From assembly GCA_031002005.1 (NCBI GenBank), contig JARYHS010008074.1, forward strand, positions 184,288,494 through 184,352,493: DNA of 64,000 nt, written 5' to 3'. The position numbers and the translations under genes are program-made. Source of the stretch: Vandiemenella viatica. Its lineage: Eukaryota > Arthropoda > Insecta > Orthoptera > Morabidae. The notes beneath the pieces are model-generated. The model made no database searches. It saw only the letters and a list, made by a program, of their open reading frames with translations, and was not told the origin of the DNA. This document shows, piece by piece, positions 1 through 12,852 of the stretch (position 1 is its first letter; the number at the start of each line of letters is the position of its first letter).

Positions 1-199
1 TTTTGTTTTTCAGATGTTTGCACATATGTCCATTTCCTAATAGGAATTGAGGACCATTAACTGAGATCCACTGCACTTCCGCGACGGGTCCCTATGTACA
101 CTTTTAATTTCTACTCATTATCATTTTCCAGCCTATGCTTTTCTATCACCACCCTCACTTCCCGCTACATTGTTTTCCCTCTCACCATGAGCTACTGGC

Positions 200-880
200 A
201 TTGTAGCTTATGCATTTGGCTGCCAGCATGCAGCCTGCTCACTCCTACTGATGAAGAGCCATGGCTGGAAAATTATATTCTATGTGTGTTTGTGTGTTTT
301 TTTTTCGTGTACCAATGCCACAGGAATCCTCTTCTATGGTAAGCGGTGGTTTTTATCCTATCCTAATGTTTAATATATATATCAGGTGTATGTATAAGTC
401 GTTTCCAGTTTCACTAAGAGATGGTATCAGTGAACAATTCGTAGCGTATGAATGTGACACATGCGTCAGTTGTTTGTCGGACATTAACCTTCAAACAAGT
501 TCAGTCCGCCACACAACTGGCATCTGTGTTGTATTGTTCAGTAAACATGTAGACTTTTGTGCCTGAAAATGAACATTTGTGGCATGCATTGCTTTTCTTA
601 TTTAATCAAAAGAGAAGGGCTGTGGAAAGAGAAATTACTTTCTCTTCAACACTACGTGTTTTCTTTACCACAAAATCTGGCAAAAACTTATGCATACATC
701 TATATATATACTAAACATTTTGATAGGAGAAAAACTACTGCTTACCATAGAAGAGTATTCCTGCGGCGTTGATACACGTAAAAAAAACACGTCCACAAAT
801 AGAATAAAATTTTCGAGCCTATCACCCTTCTTCAGTAGTAGTGAGACAGCTGCATGTTGGAGGCCCGCCAGGCCGGTAGC
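200..880. repeat. Inverted pair of Penelope-like terminal-repeat fragments
   Basis: Positions about 230-360 (plus) and 715-860 (minus) are diverged inverted copies of one sequence. Both include GTGTACCAATGCCACAGGAA-type sequence and CTCTTCTATGGTAAGC. The plus copy carries CTGATGA at 248-254, a short self-complementary AGCC/GGCT segment and GAAA at 268-271, the core order of a hammerhead ribozyme. The minus copy has CTGAAGA (835-829) and GAAA (814-811). Such motifs are known from terminal repeats of Penelope-like elements; assignment is by this resemblance only. A G-run and G-rich DNA follow at 880-930. Confidence 0.4.
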
Positions 881-999
881 TCATGGTGGGGGGGGGGGGG
901 GAAGGGGGAAACAACATGGCGGGGAGTGAGGGTGGGGGTAAAAAGTTTTTTTTTAAATGCTTAACGTCTTTTAACAGTGAGGTCTTTAGAGAGGGGAAA

Positions 1000-1064
1000 G
1001 GATGGGGGAGCTAGGAATTTGAAGGAATTCGACCATGGCCTTTTGAAGGAAGCATCTCAGCATA
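1000..1064 (-). repeat. SINE tail fragment
   Basis: GGAATTCGACCATGGCCTTT and TTGAAGGAAGCATC match the body of the SINEs at 44.48-44.67 and 46.26-46.48 kb in the same orientation. The tRNA-like head is missing. Confidence 0.5.
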
Positions 1065-1319
1065 GAGGGGGGGAAAAGGCATAAGGTAGAAAATAATAAT
1101 AAATAGATAATAAACCTGTCCATAAGGACCCGTTGCGGAAGAGCGGTAGACGTCAGCTGATGGTCTTAAATTTCTATTTTTGTATTATTTTGATTACCAT
1201 TTCTCGTTTTACATGTTACATTTTTCTTTCTCATGATTATATTATCTTTGCTCCCCCAACCATCTCCAACAGTCAAGTTCATTCTGCAGGTGGCTGTGTT
1301 GACTGTGAGACTTGTGCAA

Positions 1320-1500
1320 GCTGAGCCATGTTTCTTTCCTCTTGATAAAGAGTTAACGCCGAAATATTGTGTTTTTGTGCGTTTGGATATTATTTCATGT
1401 TGCTGCTGCCCTCCTCTCTTCAACTTTGGTGAGTGTTGGGTATAATTTATCTTTCCTCTCCACATAAATATCGCCTCGCGGCAGTTCTTTCACTACAATG
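1320..1500 (-). repeat. Penelope-like terminal-repeat fragment, copy C
   Basis: The reverse complement of 1,385-1,497 shares GAAAGAACTGCC...CCCAACACTCACCAAAGTTG and GAGGGCAGCAGCAACA with the two copies near 4.0-4.3 kb. Adjacent plus-strand CTTGATA (1,341-1,347) and CGCCGAAA (to 1,364) look like a decayed hammerhead-type core, so the family may be a Penelope-like terminal repeat. Nothing else is recognised in 880-2,150. Confidence 0.35.
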
Positions 1501-2154
1501 TTACTCCCAAAACCTATACCTCCCAAACCAAAAGGGTTAAGGAGTCTTTCCTTTGCCACGGCATTTAATATACTCATAACTTTCTGGATACCTGAAACCA
1601 TGTCAAAGGTGTCTTATCATGTAGGATTACAACACGTGGCAAACGTCAGTATGTGTGCATCTGATTCCCTTGCCATGTGTTTCATCTACTCATACAAAAA
1701 TATTTACCAGTAAAACATTGTAATATGTGTATCTCTTTTTGACCCATCGCTGATTTCATGTCTTCATCTAATCAATTTCGGAAAAAAATAAATATTAAAA
1801 TGATACTGTAAACTTGATACCATAATGTAAAATGTGGTGTATTAAATTAAGAACATAAGTTCTGAAGTTGCCATGCAGCTTTAAACAGAGTAAGTTATCA
1901 CCAAACTGCTATACCTGCAACAATTTCAAAAGTCTAGAAATGTTTACACGAAAACTAAAAACAGATTATTTTACAACTTTTAGTCTTAGTACAAAGAAGC
2001 CATTATCCCAACAAAAAATTGAGGTGTAACAACACAGTACCAACATAATAAATATCACACATCAGTTAAAATAGTAAAAAATATGGACTGTGGATTTGTT
2101 TACTTACTAAAATTGAATGAATCAAAACCACACGCTGCTGATAGATATCCAAAT

Positions 2155-2793
2155 TTTAATAGCAGTTGGGATAGGAAATTGGATGCACCATTAACGAAGC
2201 ACAACTCAAATAAACAAAAATGATATCTCTGCATAGATTTACCTATTGTTCCTGTCTTTCAAAAGCATACACTCTCCATAACCATAGAAATCTGATACAG
2301 AATTGAACATAATATAAAGCAAGGAATAATGATGGAAATCCTTAAAGGCATTGTTATCAATAACTTCTAAAATGAAGCAAAACAAATTTGTTGATACCAA
2401 AATTTACTTGAATCAGTAACAAAATCTGCATTCAGCATGCAATTGGTCTTTGTTTTATACTGGTTCAAATTATACCTAGTCATAAAAGCAATAGAAAAAG
2501 ATAACACTAAACACAAAATATCAGTGTTCAGGGAATAAAAACTATTTATCCTCTGGCACCTGATGAAACTGATCATAAGCACTCATTACTTTTCACACAA
2601 ACATACATTCTCTCTGAAACCAAACACACAAACAAACAAACACACACACAAACAAACAAACACACACACACACACACACACAAACACACACAACACACAC
2701 TCTCATATACAGAAGCACTTAAATGTCCTCAAATAAGCGCATTATCACACTTTTAACTTTCTATATACTCTCTCACAAGATCACTTCACTGAA
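2155..2793 (-). other. ARGLU1: ARGLU1 3' UTR (extent uncertain), with CA/CAAA repeat
   Basis: AT-rich non-coding sequence following the stop codon on the minus strand. An ATTAAA hexamer on the minus strand at 2,160-2,155 is a possible polyadenylation signal, giving a UTR of about 0.64 kb; no AATAAA was found closer to the stop. The repeat at about 2,621-2,705 reads as TG/TTTG repeats in the transcript. The end point is a guess. Confidence 0.35.
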
Positions 2794-2958
2794 TCACGAC
2801 ACTGGCTTCAGTGTAAAGGATAATTTTGGCCTTGAATTATTTTTCCCCAGGATTTTCTTCTGTTCTTCTTTAATCCGCTTTTCTTGCTCTTTTCTTAACC
2901 TTTGACGTTCCTCTTCCATCTTTCTCTGCTCCTCCACCATTGCAAGGCGTTCTTCTGC
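2794..2958 (-). CDS. ARGLU1: ARGLU1 exon 5: C terminus and stop
   Basis: Encodes [20 protein letters not shown] onward and ends [13 protein letters not shown] before TGA at 2,796-2,794. The [13 protein letters not shown] stretch matches the family signature (ILGKGKSRPKLSF in vertebrates). The acceptor TTCCATTAG is at 2,961-2,959. The 3' UTR follows directly toward lower coordinates. Confidence 0.95.
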   Translation of the reverse strand, partial: AEERLAMVEEQRKMEEERQRLRKEQEKRIKEEQKKILGKNNSRPKLSFTLKPVS

Positions 2959-5900
2959 CTAATGGAAAATAAATAAATAATGAGAAACATATTTATCAAA
3001 GACTATTCAACAATCAGTCAGAAGTTACAATTAGCTCATTACTTCAACTCGAACATCTTTTACAATAATATTGACTAACACCGAATTAAGCTACTAGTAT
3101 TATGACTATTTTTCCCTAAGAAAACAACATAGTAATGATATGTTGTTTCATTAGGGAAAAAACCTCAAAAACAGATCAAAAAATTTCTGTACCATTAGCC
3201 AACAGTGCTCAACAACAAAATTTTATGTCTGCTATATTTCAATTAATAAAAAACACATTTGTGCAAAGTGACAACAACTTCAACAGACTGACAAACCGAT
3301 TCATCATGCAAAGCAATCCATCCCCTGAAAATTGAGTATCATTGTTAGGTAAACTTTTTCACTCCTTTACACGACAGCAATTCTACAATTTGTTTAGTCA
3401 AGACTGATTAATTTTCTCCAAACAAAACAAGGAAATCTAAATTTGTTACCCCATCCCCTAACTCTGACAGTTAATCCCCCCCCCCCTCCCCTTTCCCTCA
3501 TCCATCACCAAAAGGTACGTTCACAGTAAAAAAGAATATTTTGGTCTTACACGGAGGGAATCTGGTCTCACAGTTTCAGTTTGGGAACAGGCTTTGTGAG
3601 GTGATAGTCTGTGTGCAATACTTGCACATATTAAAGTATAAGTTTTCACAGCACTGTTAACTGCATTGTTGAAATTGGCCGAATGGCACAAACTGTTACA
3701 AGCGTGGTATTCGGTTTAGATTTTCCACAGTTATAACATTTTCATTCCACCCATTGTTTAAAGAAAACCATTAGTTACTTCAATTTTATACTAGCAGAGT
3801 GCCAGTCATTGCCTGAGATGCTTGTAATATAATTTTAGTCATCCAGTGACCAAATCACGCCAGCCTTCGAAGAAAAATAAATTTTTAATGCTACAAACAG
3901 TTAACAGTAGCACAAAACAATGCAAGCAGATATAAATTGTTACTTGCAAACTTACTGAAACAATGGAAAAATCGTGTCAAAAAAATATTAACGGTAACAA
4001 TGGAAGGAAAGAACTGCCATGAGGCAATATTTATATGGAAAGGACAGGTAAAATACACTCAACACTCACCAAAGTTGAAGGGAGGAGGGCAGCAGCAACA
4101 CAATGATCATTGAAAATATAATAATAATATAAATTATATATTATATAATAAAAAAATATTGACATTTTTTTGAAAAAGGTCTATACATATACATGAAACT
4201 GTGTGTTTTTCTGCTGCCCTCTTCCTTCAATTTTGGTGAGTGTTGGGTGTATTTTATCTGTCCTTTCCATATAAAAAAAATATTAAGGTGACTATGAAAA
4301 CTTGCACAAAAAACGTAATAACTTGGTTGGAATGATAGAGCACGATTTGAACCTAAAACCATTGTATCTTTCTGTGTATAGTATGGCAGAAACTTAACAT
4401 CCACATAACAGAACTACTGGGTAAAGAGAACTGAGGACCCTAAGCATGAAAATAATGAAGATAATCAAAATCCCAACAATGTATGAAAGGAAACACTTGG
4501 TATAGATAAATTACGGAAGTAAATAAGCAGTTGGAGATCGGACGATTTCAAGAGAATGAGCTGTACAGTGAGTCAAGAGATAATGCCACACAGGCAAGGA
4601 AGATAATATGGTAATGACAGAATGACTAAATGAAGCATATGGCATTTTTTGCTATCGGTCGATTCGAAAAAACTAAATAAGTTTTCATTGTCAAAATTAT
4701 AAAGATATCTATATATTTGAGGAACGAAAGGTTTCCTTCTGTCTCTATGAAAGTCACCTCCAAATGGCTCAGGAAAGTGTTTGCTTTGGAGGAAGCCAAT
4801 CAGGAAGGACAGGAAAATGTACATGAATTGAAGGATGTTTGAAATCTGCTTACAGATTACACGAGGGAGGGGGACCCCAAAAAACGGGAAATTCATCTTA
4901 ACATCTTTATTTCTTAATGTTTTTACACCAATTTTTGATTGCCTTCAAAGTGTTCTCCACTGACCACAACGCACTTCTTCAAACGATCCTTCCATTGTTC
5001 AAAACAGTTTCTAAATTCACTTATCGGGATGTTCTTTATGCCTTCCTGCGATTTTTGTTTTACCTCCTCCACAGTGGCAAAACGCTTTCCTTTCATGTCC
5101 CTTTCGAGTCTGGGGAACAAAAAGAAATCACAGGGGGCTAGATCCGGTGAGTAGGGGGGCGGGAGGGGGGGGGGGGTGGACAGTTGGTGTCATGCCGTTT
5201 TTAGTCAAAAACTGCTTTGCGGAGAGGGCGGCGTGGGCCGGCGCATTGTCATGATGGAAGAACCAGTCGCCTGTGTGCCAAAGATATACCCTTTTCTTCC
5301 GGATACTCTCCCTCCGTCTTTTCAAAACCTCGAAGCAGAACTCCTGACAGTTTGATCTGGGGGAACAAACTCCATGGGCACAACTCCTCTGCAATCAAAG
5401 AAACAAATGATCAATGTTTTAATGTTTGACTTCACTTGGCGAGCTTTTTTGGGACAAGGAGAGCCACATGTCTTCCACTGGCTTGATTGCTGCTTTGTTT
5501 CGGGGTCCTATCCATAGCACCATGATTCATCATCAGTAATCACCTTCAAAAAAAATTCAGGGTCCTCTTTGAGCCGATTTTGAAGCTCAAAACATGTCTG
5601 AAGTCAACGCTCCTTTGGCTCGTCTATGAGAAGGAGAGGGAGAAATTTGGGTGCAACACTTCTCATGTGCAAATCTTCACATAAAATCCTCTGAATTGAA
5701 CTCCATGATATTCCAGACATATCACAGAGTTGATCAATGGTTCGGCAACGGTTTCATGAACGATTTGTTGAAGTTTTCATCGCTTCTTGATGTTGAGGGG
5801 CATCCTGAACGGGGTTGCTCACCAATTGACATTTCTCAATTTTTAAAATGTGAAAACTACCCGTAGATTCTGGTTTTACTTAGGGCAGCATCCCCATAAG

Positions 5901-8900
5901 CAGTCTTCAGCATTACAATAGTTTCTGCAGCCGATTTCCTCAACATGAAACAAAATTTCACAGCCACAAATTGCTCTCAACAGTCTGCCATCATTTTTTC
6001 GCTGAAAAGGAAAAAGTTGTTTTACTAAAAAAAACTATCATGGGTGAACCGATGCACTCACAGTGATACAACTTCGCACACTGATTCAGGTGGCGTGACC
6101 GTAACACACCAGGTCAAACAATGGGTTCCCCCAGTCTCCCTTCCAGCCGCAGCCCAATTCCCATTACTTTTGGGTTCCCCCTCGTATGTGCCAGGTTACA
6201 AGTTGGAGATGGTTGGTTGTGACATCAACCTCCCAATAAATAACCTCCAACTGATAGGTAGAGCCCTGATAAGTTGAAATGATTATAACTTGATTTAGAG
6301 ACAGCAATGTGATAGCTTAGAAATCTAATGATTGGAAGAGATTTTGTGAAGACGTTGTCAGCTCCCGCTAGGAAATAAAATGTTACTACCAAGACATCCA
6401 TTGTAGATATGGGCACATGTTGGCTTTGCCAACAATCTGGCCCTTATTTTAAACAATGATAATGACAATGTGGCTAAGGTTTTAAAATTTGTTTGCTTGG
6501 CTGGTCTCATACCAAAAATTTTGGGCAGACTGGCCTTATGTTTTAGAATGGAAGTGTGGTCTCTTTACAACCACCAATCCAAGACTGCTTTTATATTTTA
6601 AGAAAGCAAGTTTCTTTTGTTAAGTTTGTTATTTTATATCTTGCTGGCCCTTTTAGAGTTGATTGTTTTAATGCTTGTTTATTCTGGTTGGCCCTTTTAC
6701 AGCCTACCATTTTTTTATGGCCAGTTTACAGCCACTGTTTTAGTTTATTTTGCTGTCTGGTGATTATACAGGTGATATGTTAGTCAGTATTTTACTTTTC
6801 TTTGCCGTCTGCATGGCCAACCACTTTAATGTAAAAATTGCAGATGGTAATTGATTTCTAAGCCACGTTGTCATATTAGGATTTAGTCAGGGTGCTAATA
6901 ACCTAGTTGCCATAAAGACCCAAAATCAACAACGACCAAGGATTTGAAAAAGGCAGAGATTTTAAGTAACAAGTTTAGTGAGACCATTAATGAAAATGAT
7001 TCAGAAATGGGAAGGTTTAAATCGGAGAAAGAGCTTAGTTACACAATTATAAATGAACAGACAAAAAAAAATTTGAATTCATTTTGAGGATATCATGAAG
7101 GAAATAAGAAAGCTGAAAAGTATAAAGGGACTGGTGCAGATAATATTACTAAGGAAGTGTTAAAGATAGCTGGATGTGACATTGTACCTTAGTTTGAAAT
7201 ATTATTTAAACTGAGTCTGGATACCTGTTGCTTACCAGAGGATAGTACAAACAGTACATAAAGGAGTGTGAAAAATAGTCAAAAATTACAGGCCACTCTG
7301 TTTGACATCAGTGATAGGTAAATTAATGGAGAGATTCATATGCAACCACATCAGAAATATATATCAGGAACGTAACTGGTTTTCAAGTCAGCAACATGGC
7401 TTTAGGCAAGGATATTCATGCGAATCTCAGTTAGTAGGATATATGCAAGATATTTCAGATGAAATGGACAAGGGAGGCCAAGTTGATAGTGTAGTACTAG
7501 ATCTTTCAAAGGCTTTTGATAGAGTGAGCCAAAAAATGGTGGTAAATATGGTAAAAGTGGAGTGGATGAGAAAGTGATATGCTGGTAGAATAATTTTTAA
7601 AAGAGTTAGGTTGTGTGCAGATGAAAAAATGCTACACAGAAGGATCAAAATGGTAGAGGACTGTGAACAGCTACAGGGTGATATACAGGTATTAGGAAAA
7701 GGTTTCAAAATTCTGCACTTGTTGGAGACAGGGGATGTACGAGAGAAGTAAAGGAATTGAGTACAATTCTTTGGTCAGACCATTGCTTGAATATGGTAAT
7801 AGTGTGGCATCCACATTTTGAGTTTCAAATACAGGAGATGGAGAGGGTGCAAAGAAGGGCTGCTAGATTTGTTTCTGGAAAGATGGAACGGAATTCCTTG
7901 GAAGATGGAAGGAGGGTGAAGAAAGTCATAGGAGTGTATAAGCACATATTTATTGGTGATGAGGTGTATAAAAATATTGGTGTAAGAATGAAAAGTAACG
8001 CATGGAAGGAAAAAGATGACCATGACCACAAACTGGCCCTCGATGATTTCAGGCACGAGGTTTTGGGAAGATCTTCTTTCGTAGGTAAGAGGGTCAAGGA
8101 TTGGAATAAGTTACCATGAAGAATGATGAATAATTTACCAAAAACATTGAAAGAATTTAAAGTTGAAATTTATAAAGGGTAGGCAGGTACAGGAAATGGA
8201 GAAAAAAATTGGTGTTTAGGGAAACTGCCCACGGGAGTGTGCGCACCATCACAATTAAATTGAGTTAATAGAAGGGTGCACGCAGAAGGCTGTAGATGCA
8301 AAGAAATCAGGTGAGAGCAGTTGGGATGTCTTTGGGGGCAGGAATGTAGTTGAATTCAGTTGGGTACAGAGCTTGAACTGCAGAAGACAGTATTCTATGT
8401 TGCTTGGATTCCACATAGCACTGCCTACTCTGATTGCTATTTATGGTGACAAAGTTACAACTGGTCTTGCAGAATTACAGTAAGTGCTGGTTGAAATTAG
8501 CATAACCAAATTCAGTTGCAGAGGAAAGTGAAGCTTAACAAAATAACAATGTTCGGATACTACAGGCATCCACATCGTCATTATACAAAAATACCCCATA
8601 TCTCTTAACTTTGTTCCTCCGTCCATTGCGGTCATTTACTCTCAGTGCCCAGTATTGTAAGTCTCCGTATGCAGTTGAGTAATTTCATGGTTTTGTACCC
8701 AAGTCCACGTAATTTATTTAAAACAAAAAGCAATGTGAAGCCTTCAATGACTTCCGTTGCAATTCGCTTCGTAATGCCTTACAGAAAACCCCAAAGAAAT
8801 TTTGTCATATGTAAGATGTGACAACAATATGCCAGTACTAATACACAAAGGTGTGAGGTTAACAAAACCTCCAACAAGGCTAAAATACCTATTTTTCCAT

Positions 8901-11900
8901 GTGATGTGGGTTTAAAGATGGATTCATTACAAATAGATATTGCAGGTACTGTAAAACAATTAGAGCTCCTGAAGTGGAGGAAAGTGCCAGGTCCCAATGG
9001 CATCCCAGAAAGAGTATTTTCAGAGTACATGACGAAAATAAAAGCATTTCCATCTAACAAACACTAAGAAGAGAAGAAAGTACCTTTCAACTGGAATATC
9101 AAACAGGTACTATCCATTTTTCAAGAAAGAAGGTCAAAATGATACGAGGAACATCTGTTTGAAGTGTAATTCTAGTGCATGTCATGTTCTCAAACATTAT
9201 GAAGTTTCTGGACAAAACGAATTGCTTATACCAAAATAACATGGATTTCGGAAGAATAGATCACACTATGGTTGCATAACATAATGAAAGATACTGATAC
9301 AGGTACCACCTATTATTGTATGGTATATAGGATAAAATTTGTGAATTGATATGAGATTTTCTAACTGGCTGGTCACAGTATCTCACTGTCGACGAAGCAG
9401 ACTCTTCGGATCTAGTTTTTTCATTGGGCATCCCTCAAGGAAGTGTAATAGAACCACTTGTTTCATTAATTTTCGTAAATAATCTCCAAGACATTAATAG
9501 CAGTTAGAGATTGTTCACTGACGATGCTGTTATCTATAGGGATGTAAGGTATTCTGATAATCATTTATAAATTCAGCAGGACCTGGACGTTATTTTGGCA
9601 AGGTACGATGAATGACAATTTGCACCAAGTTTCAACAACTGAAAGACAATATGCGTGACTAACAAAACAAATAGTTTTAAATATGAGTACAAACTAACAG
9701 GTCACTGATTGACATGGTTGATTCCATGTAGTATTTGAGCATAACACTACAAAGCAACAGAAGACCTACGGGCTTGAGTAGATCTAATTCTACACCGTGA
9801 TTCAAAGATTGGACTTTAAAAAAAATATAATGTGAATACAAAAGAGATAGTGTAAAAAAACTCTCATGCATTCACATTTCCACTATTTTAATGCCATTTG
9901 GGATTTTTATCACAGGGGATTAGTCAACAGTGTAAATAAAGTACAGAAAAGTGGCATTCTGTTTGTGACTGCTTGTCACCGTCTTTAGACAGGATCACAG
10001 AATTGATATATAGATTGGGCTGGTATTACCTAGCAGACGGAAGTAGGTTTTGTTTGAATTTATTGACAAACTTCTGAACATCAACCTTCATTTACTAGTG
10101 AGTGAAATGCTTCATCCACCAACCCATAAGGCTTGCGACGATGGAGAGATAAGATTCTGTACTGATGCTTACATGAATTTCTTCCCTTATGCCATTCAGG
10201 ATTGGAATGAGATTAGATTTTGTTTAAAGCATCCTCTGGTATCAACAATTTTCTGAATTTTAGAATATAGCACTTACTTCAGCAGATCACCTGCCAATTT
10301 AATTTCTTGATGCATAAATACCAATCTATGCTACCAATGAACACAAAGCAAATTTTGTAGACAGTATTTTAATTTTTATCAAAACTGTATTAATTTTTCT
10401 GGATAATGTCTAAAACTTTCTTTCTCAATCCCTCTGGCAAATATTGTCCTCCCTCATGTCTCATCACCTAAACCAACATTTATCTCACTTCCACCCCATG
10501 TGAACACTTTCCTGTTCAATGACTTCAGTACTACTCACATGTAAATGTAAACAAAGCAGTAACTTTTCTCACAACTTACTCGTCAGATTTTTGTAAATGT
10601 TATACCAATGATTTTGTTTTAATCCAGACATTGAATCAAAATTTTCTCATCTCACTCAAAATAACTTTGTTTTAAGCTATTGCAAAAAATAAATAATGAA
10701 ATCAAAAAGTTGTATGGTGAAACCTCCTTAAAATATTTAACATCTATACCTATATACTTTTATAACTCTGTAAGCAAGCTGCATGTGTCTCTTTATTTGA
10801 ACGGGAGCCCCCCAAAAACTACCGCAACTATATGGATGGTGCTTTCAAAGTTTTAGAGCTAATGGTTCCAAATTAAAATCTGCGGAAATAGCTAATGATT
10901 GATATGTAATGTGGGATGGATGAAATAATTAAATACATTTCTAGACATAAAAGTAAGAGATACCGGATCACCCTGTAACTAAAATTTTCACTCCTTGCAC
11001 AAAAACCTAAAAAATATCACACTACTTAACTTAGAATTCTGTTTAATATTTTTACTTCGAATATTTAGTTTTCAGTTTTCTTGAATGCAGTAAATAAACG
11101 GAATACCTGAATCAGATGTAATAATCATTACTAATATTTCATTTACTGTAAAAATGATGCATTTGAAGCTTTTGAGCAAAGACGAATATACTAATCACTG
11201 GATTGTTTATGTTTTATTTTCTTTGGTCATATATTCCCAGTTTCATGAATTTTGACAAGTATAATTAAATAGGAATCGTTACTCAAACCACTACATAATG
11301 GTAAGTAATTTTGTGCTTAATATCAATAGTACAAGGTTTTCACTACACCATATAGCCGCAATTTGATAGTGATAAACAATTATATCGCTTACCGGTAGTT
11401 CTCGAGATATCATAAATCAAAATCAGTTATATGTAGAGTTCCTTGTGTCTTTGGCGACATTTTTAATATGCTCCAGGCCACATTTCAACCTAACCACAAG
11501 AACAAACTTTACATCACGATACAACAATGTATTACCGCGCGTTTTAGTATTCTAGCGGTTCAAACTGAAGTTTTATTACGAAATTTTTATAATTTATGCT
11601 ACCCGTACTCTGAATCCTGAAACAGACAATGTTGTCATCACCAAAAATATATTTAGTGATGCATTTAATGTGTTTAAGTGTATCTGCATAGTCCGATTTT
11701 GAAGCAGCAATATCAGTATACATTATGGTTAGGTCGATATGCAACCTGAACCAGAATGTTCTTGGAACAAGAAAAGGCATGAGGCATTCAACTATTGTTA
11801 ATAATTAATAAGCTGCTTTAATGAGTGCCACGTTAAGTGATGATGAGTAATCCCCAAAACAAACCAACCGCTGAGCATGTCCAGCCTGCATTTTTATGTG

Positions 11901-12803
11901 GTAATGGCGACATATTTTTTTCTGGTCTGGGCCGTATTTCAATCTAACCATTTAAATTTTGAGATACGGTGAAGATGGCTCGAAATTCGGGTGGATGCAT
12001 AAAAGTTATAAGCAAGAAAGACATGTTATTACCCGTGGCATGAGAATGTATGAAAACTTGCCAGCAATTTTAGATTCTTTGTTGTAAATGCTATCATTGG
12101 CGGCAAAGATATTTTTATAAATGGCCATTGAATATACTGTCAAAACTATCGCTGACACTAACTTTTGTGTTGCCTTATGTCAAAGGTACATTTGTTTTTG
12201 CATTTATAGGCAGTTTCTATCCTCCAGAAAATGTGTTCCAAATTTATGACCAAGAGGACAACTGATTCTCCGTACATCCTTATTGGACCGATAGCGACAA
12301 TGTTTGAAGTAGTTTTAATTTCTTATTTTTCATATATTGTATTCAAGGACAGTTCTGTCATTACCATGCTGCCACAATCTGATAATGAATTCTTAATATA
12401 ACTCGACGAAACAAATCGAATTTAAACAATTTTTTTTTTTTGATATCTTGCTTAGATTTCAAAATATAGCATGTCAAAAATTGGTAGGTGTAGTTGCTTG
12501 TGCTTTTGGTGATGTTTCTTCTGGTACAGGCCGTATTTCAACACAACAAAAACCACTACGAAGAAAATAAACACCTATAGTGCATTTCCACCGTGTAGAT
12601 ATAGTGGTTCTTGTGACTTTTTTTTCTTTCTGGCCCAGGCCGGATCTCGCCCTAACCTCCTCATTTTTTATATACAATATCTCAAGAACTAAGTGAGATA
12701 TAAAAAAATTTTATTCTCTACTTTCAATTTGTCTCATCGAGTTACATAAGAATACATCATCAAATTGCGGCGCCACGGTTATCGTAGAATCCCCTATTTA
12801 TAA

Positions 12804-12852
<49 letters not shown>

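Noticed and set aside
2600..2720. CRISPR-like periodic repeat
   Set aside because: It is a simple CA/CAAA microsatellite in a eukaryotic genome; no spacer structure.
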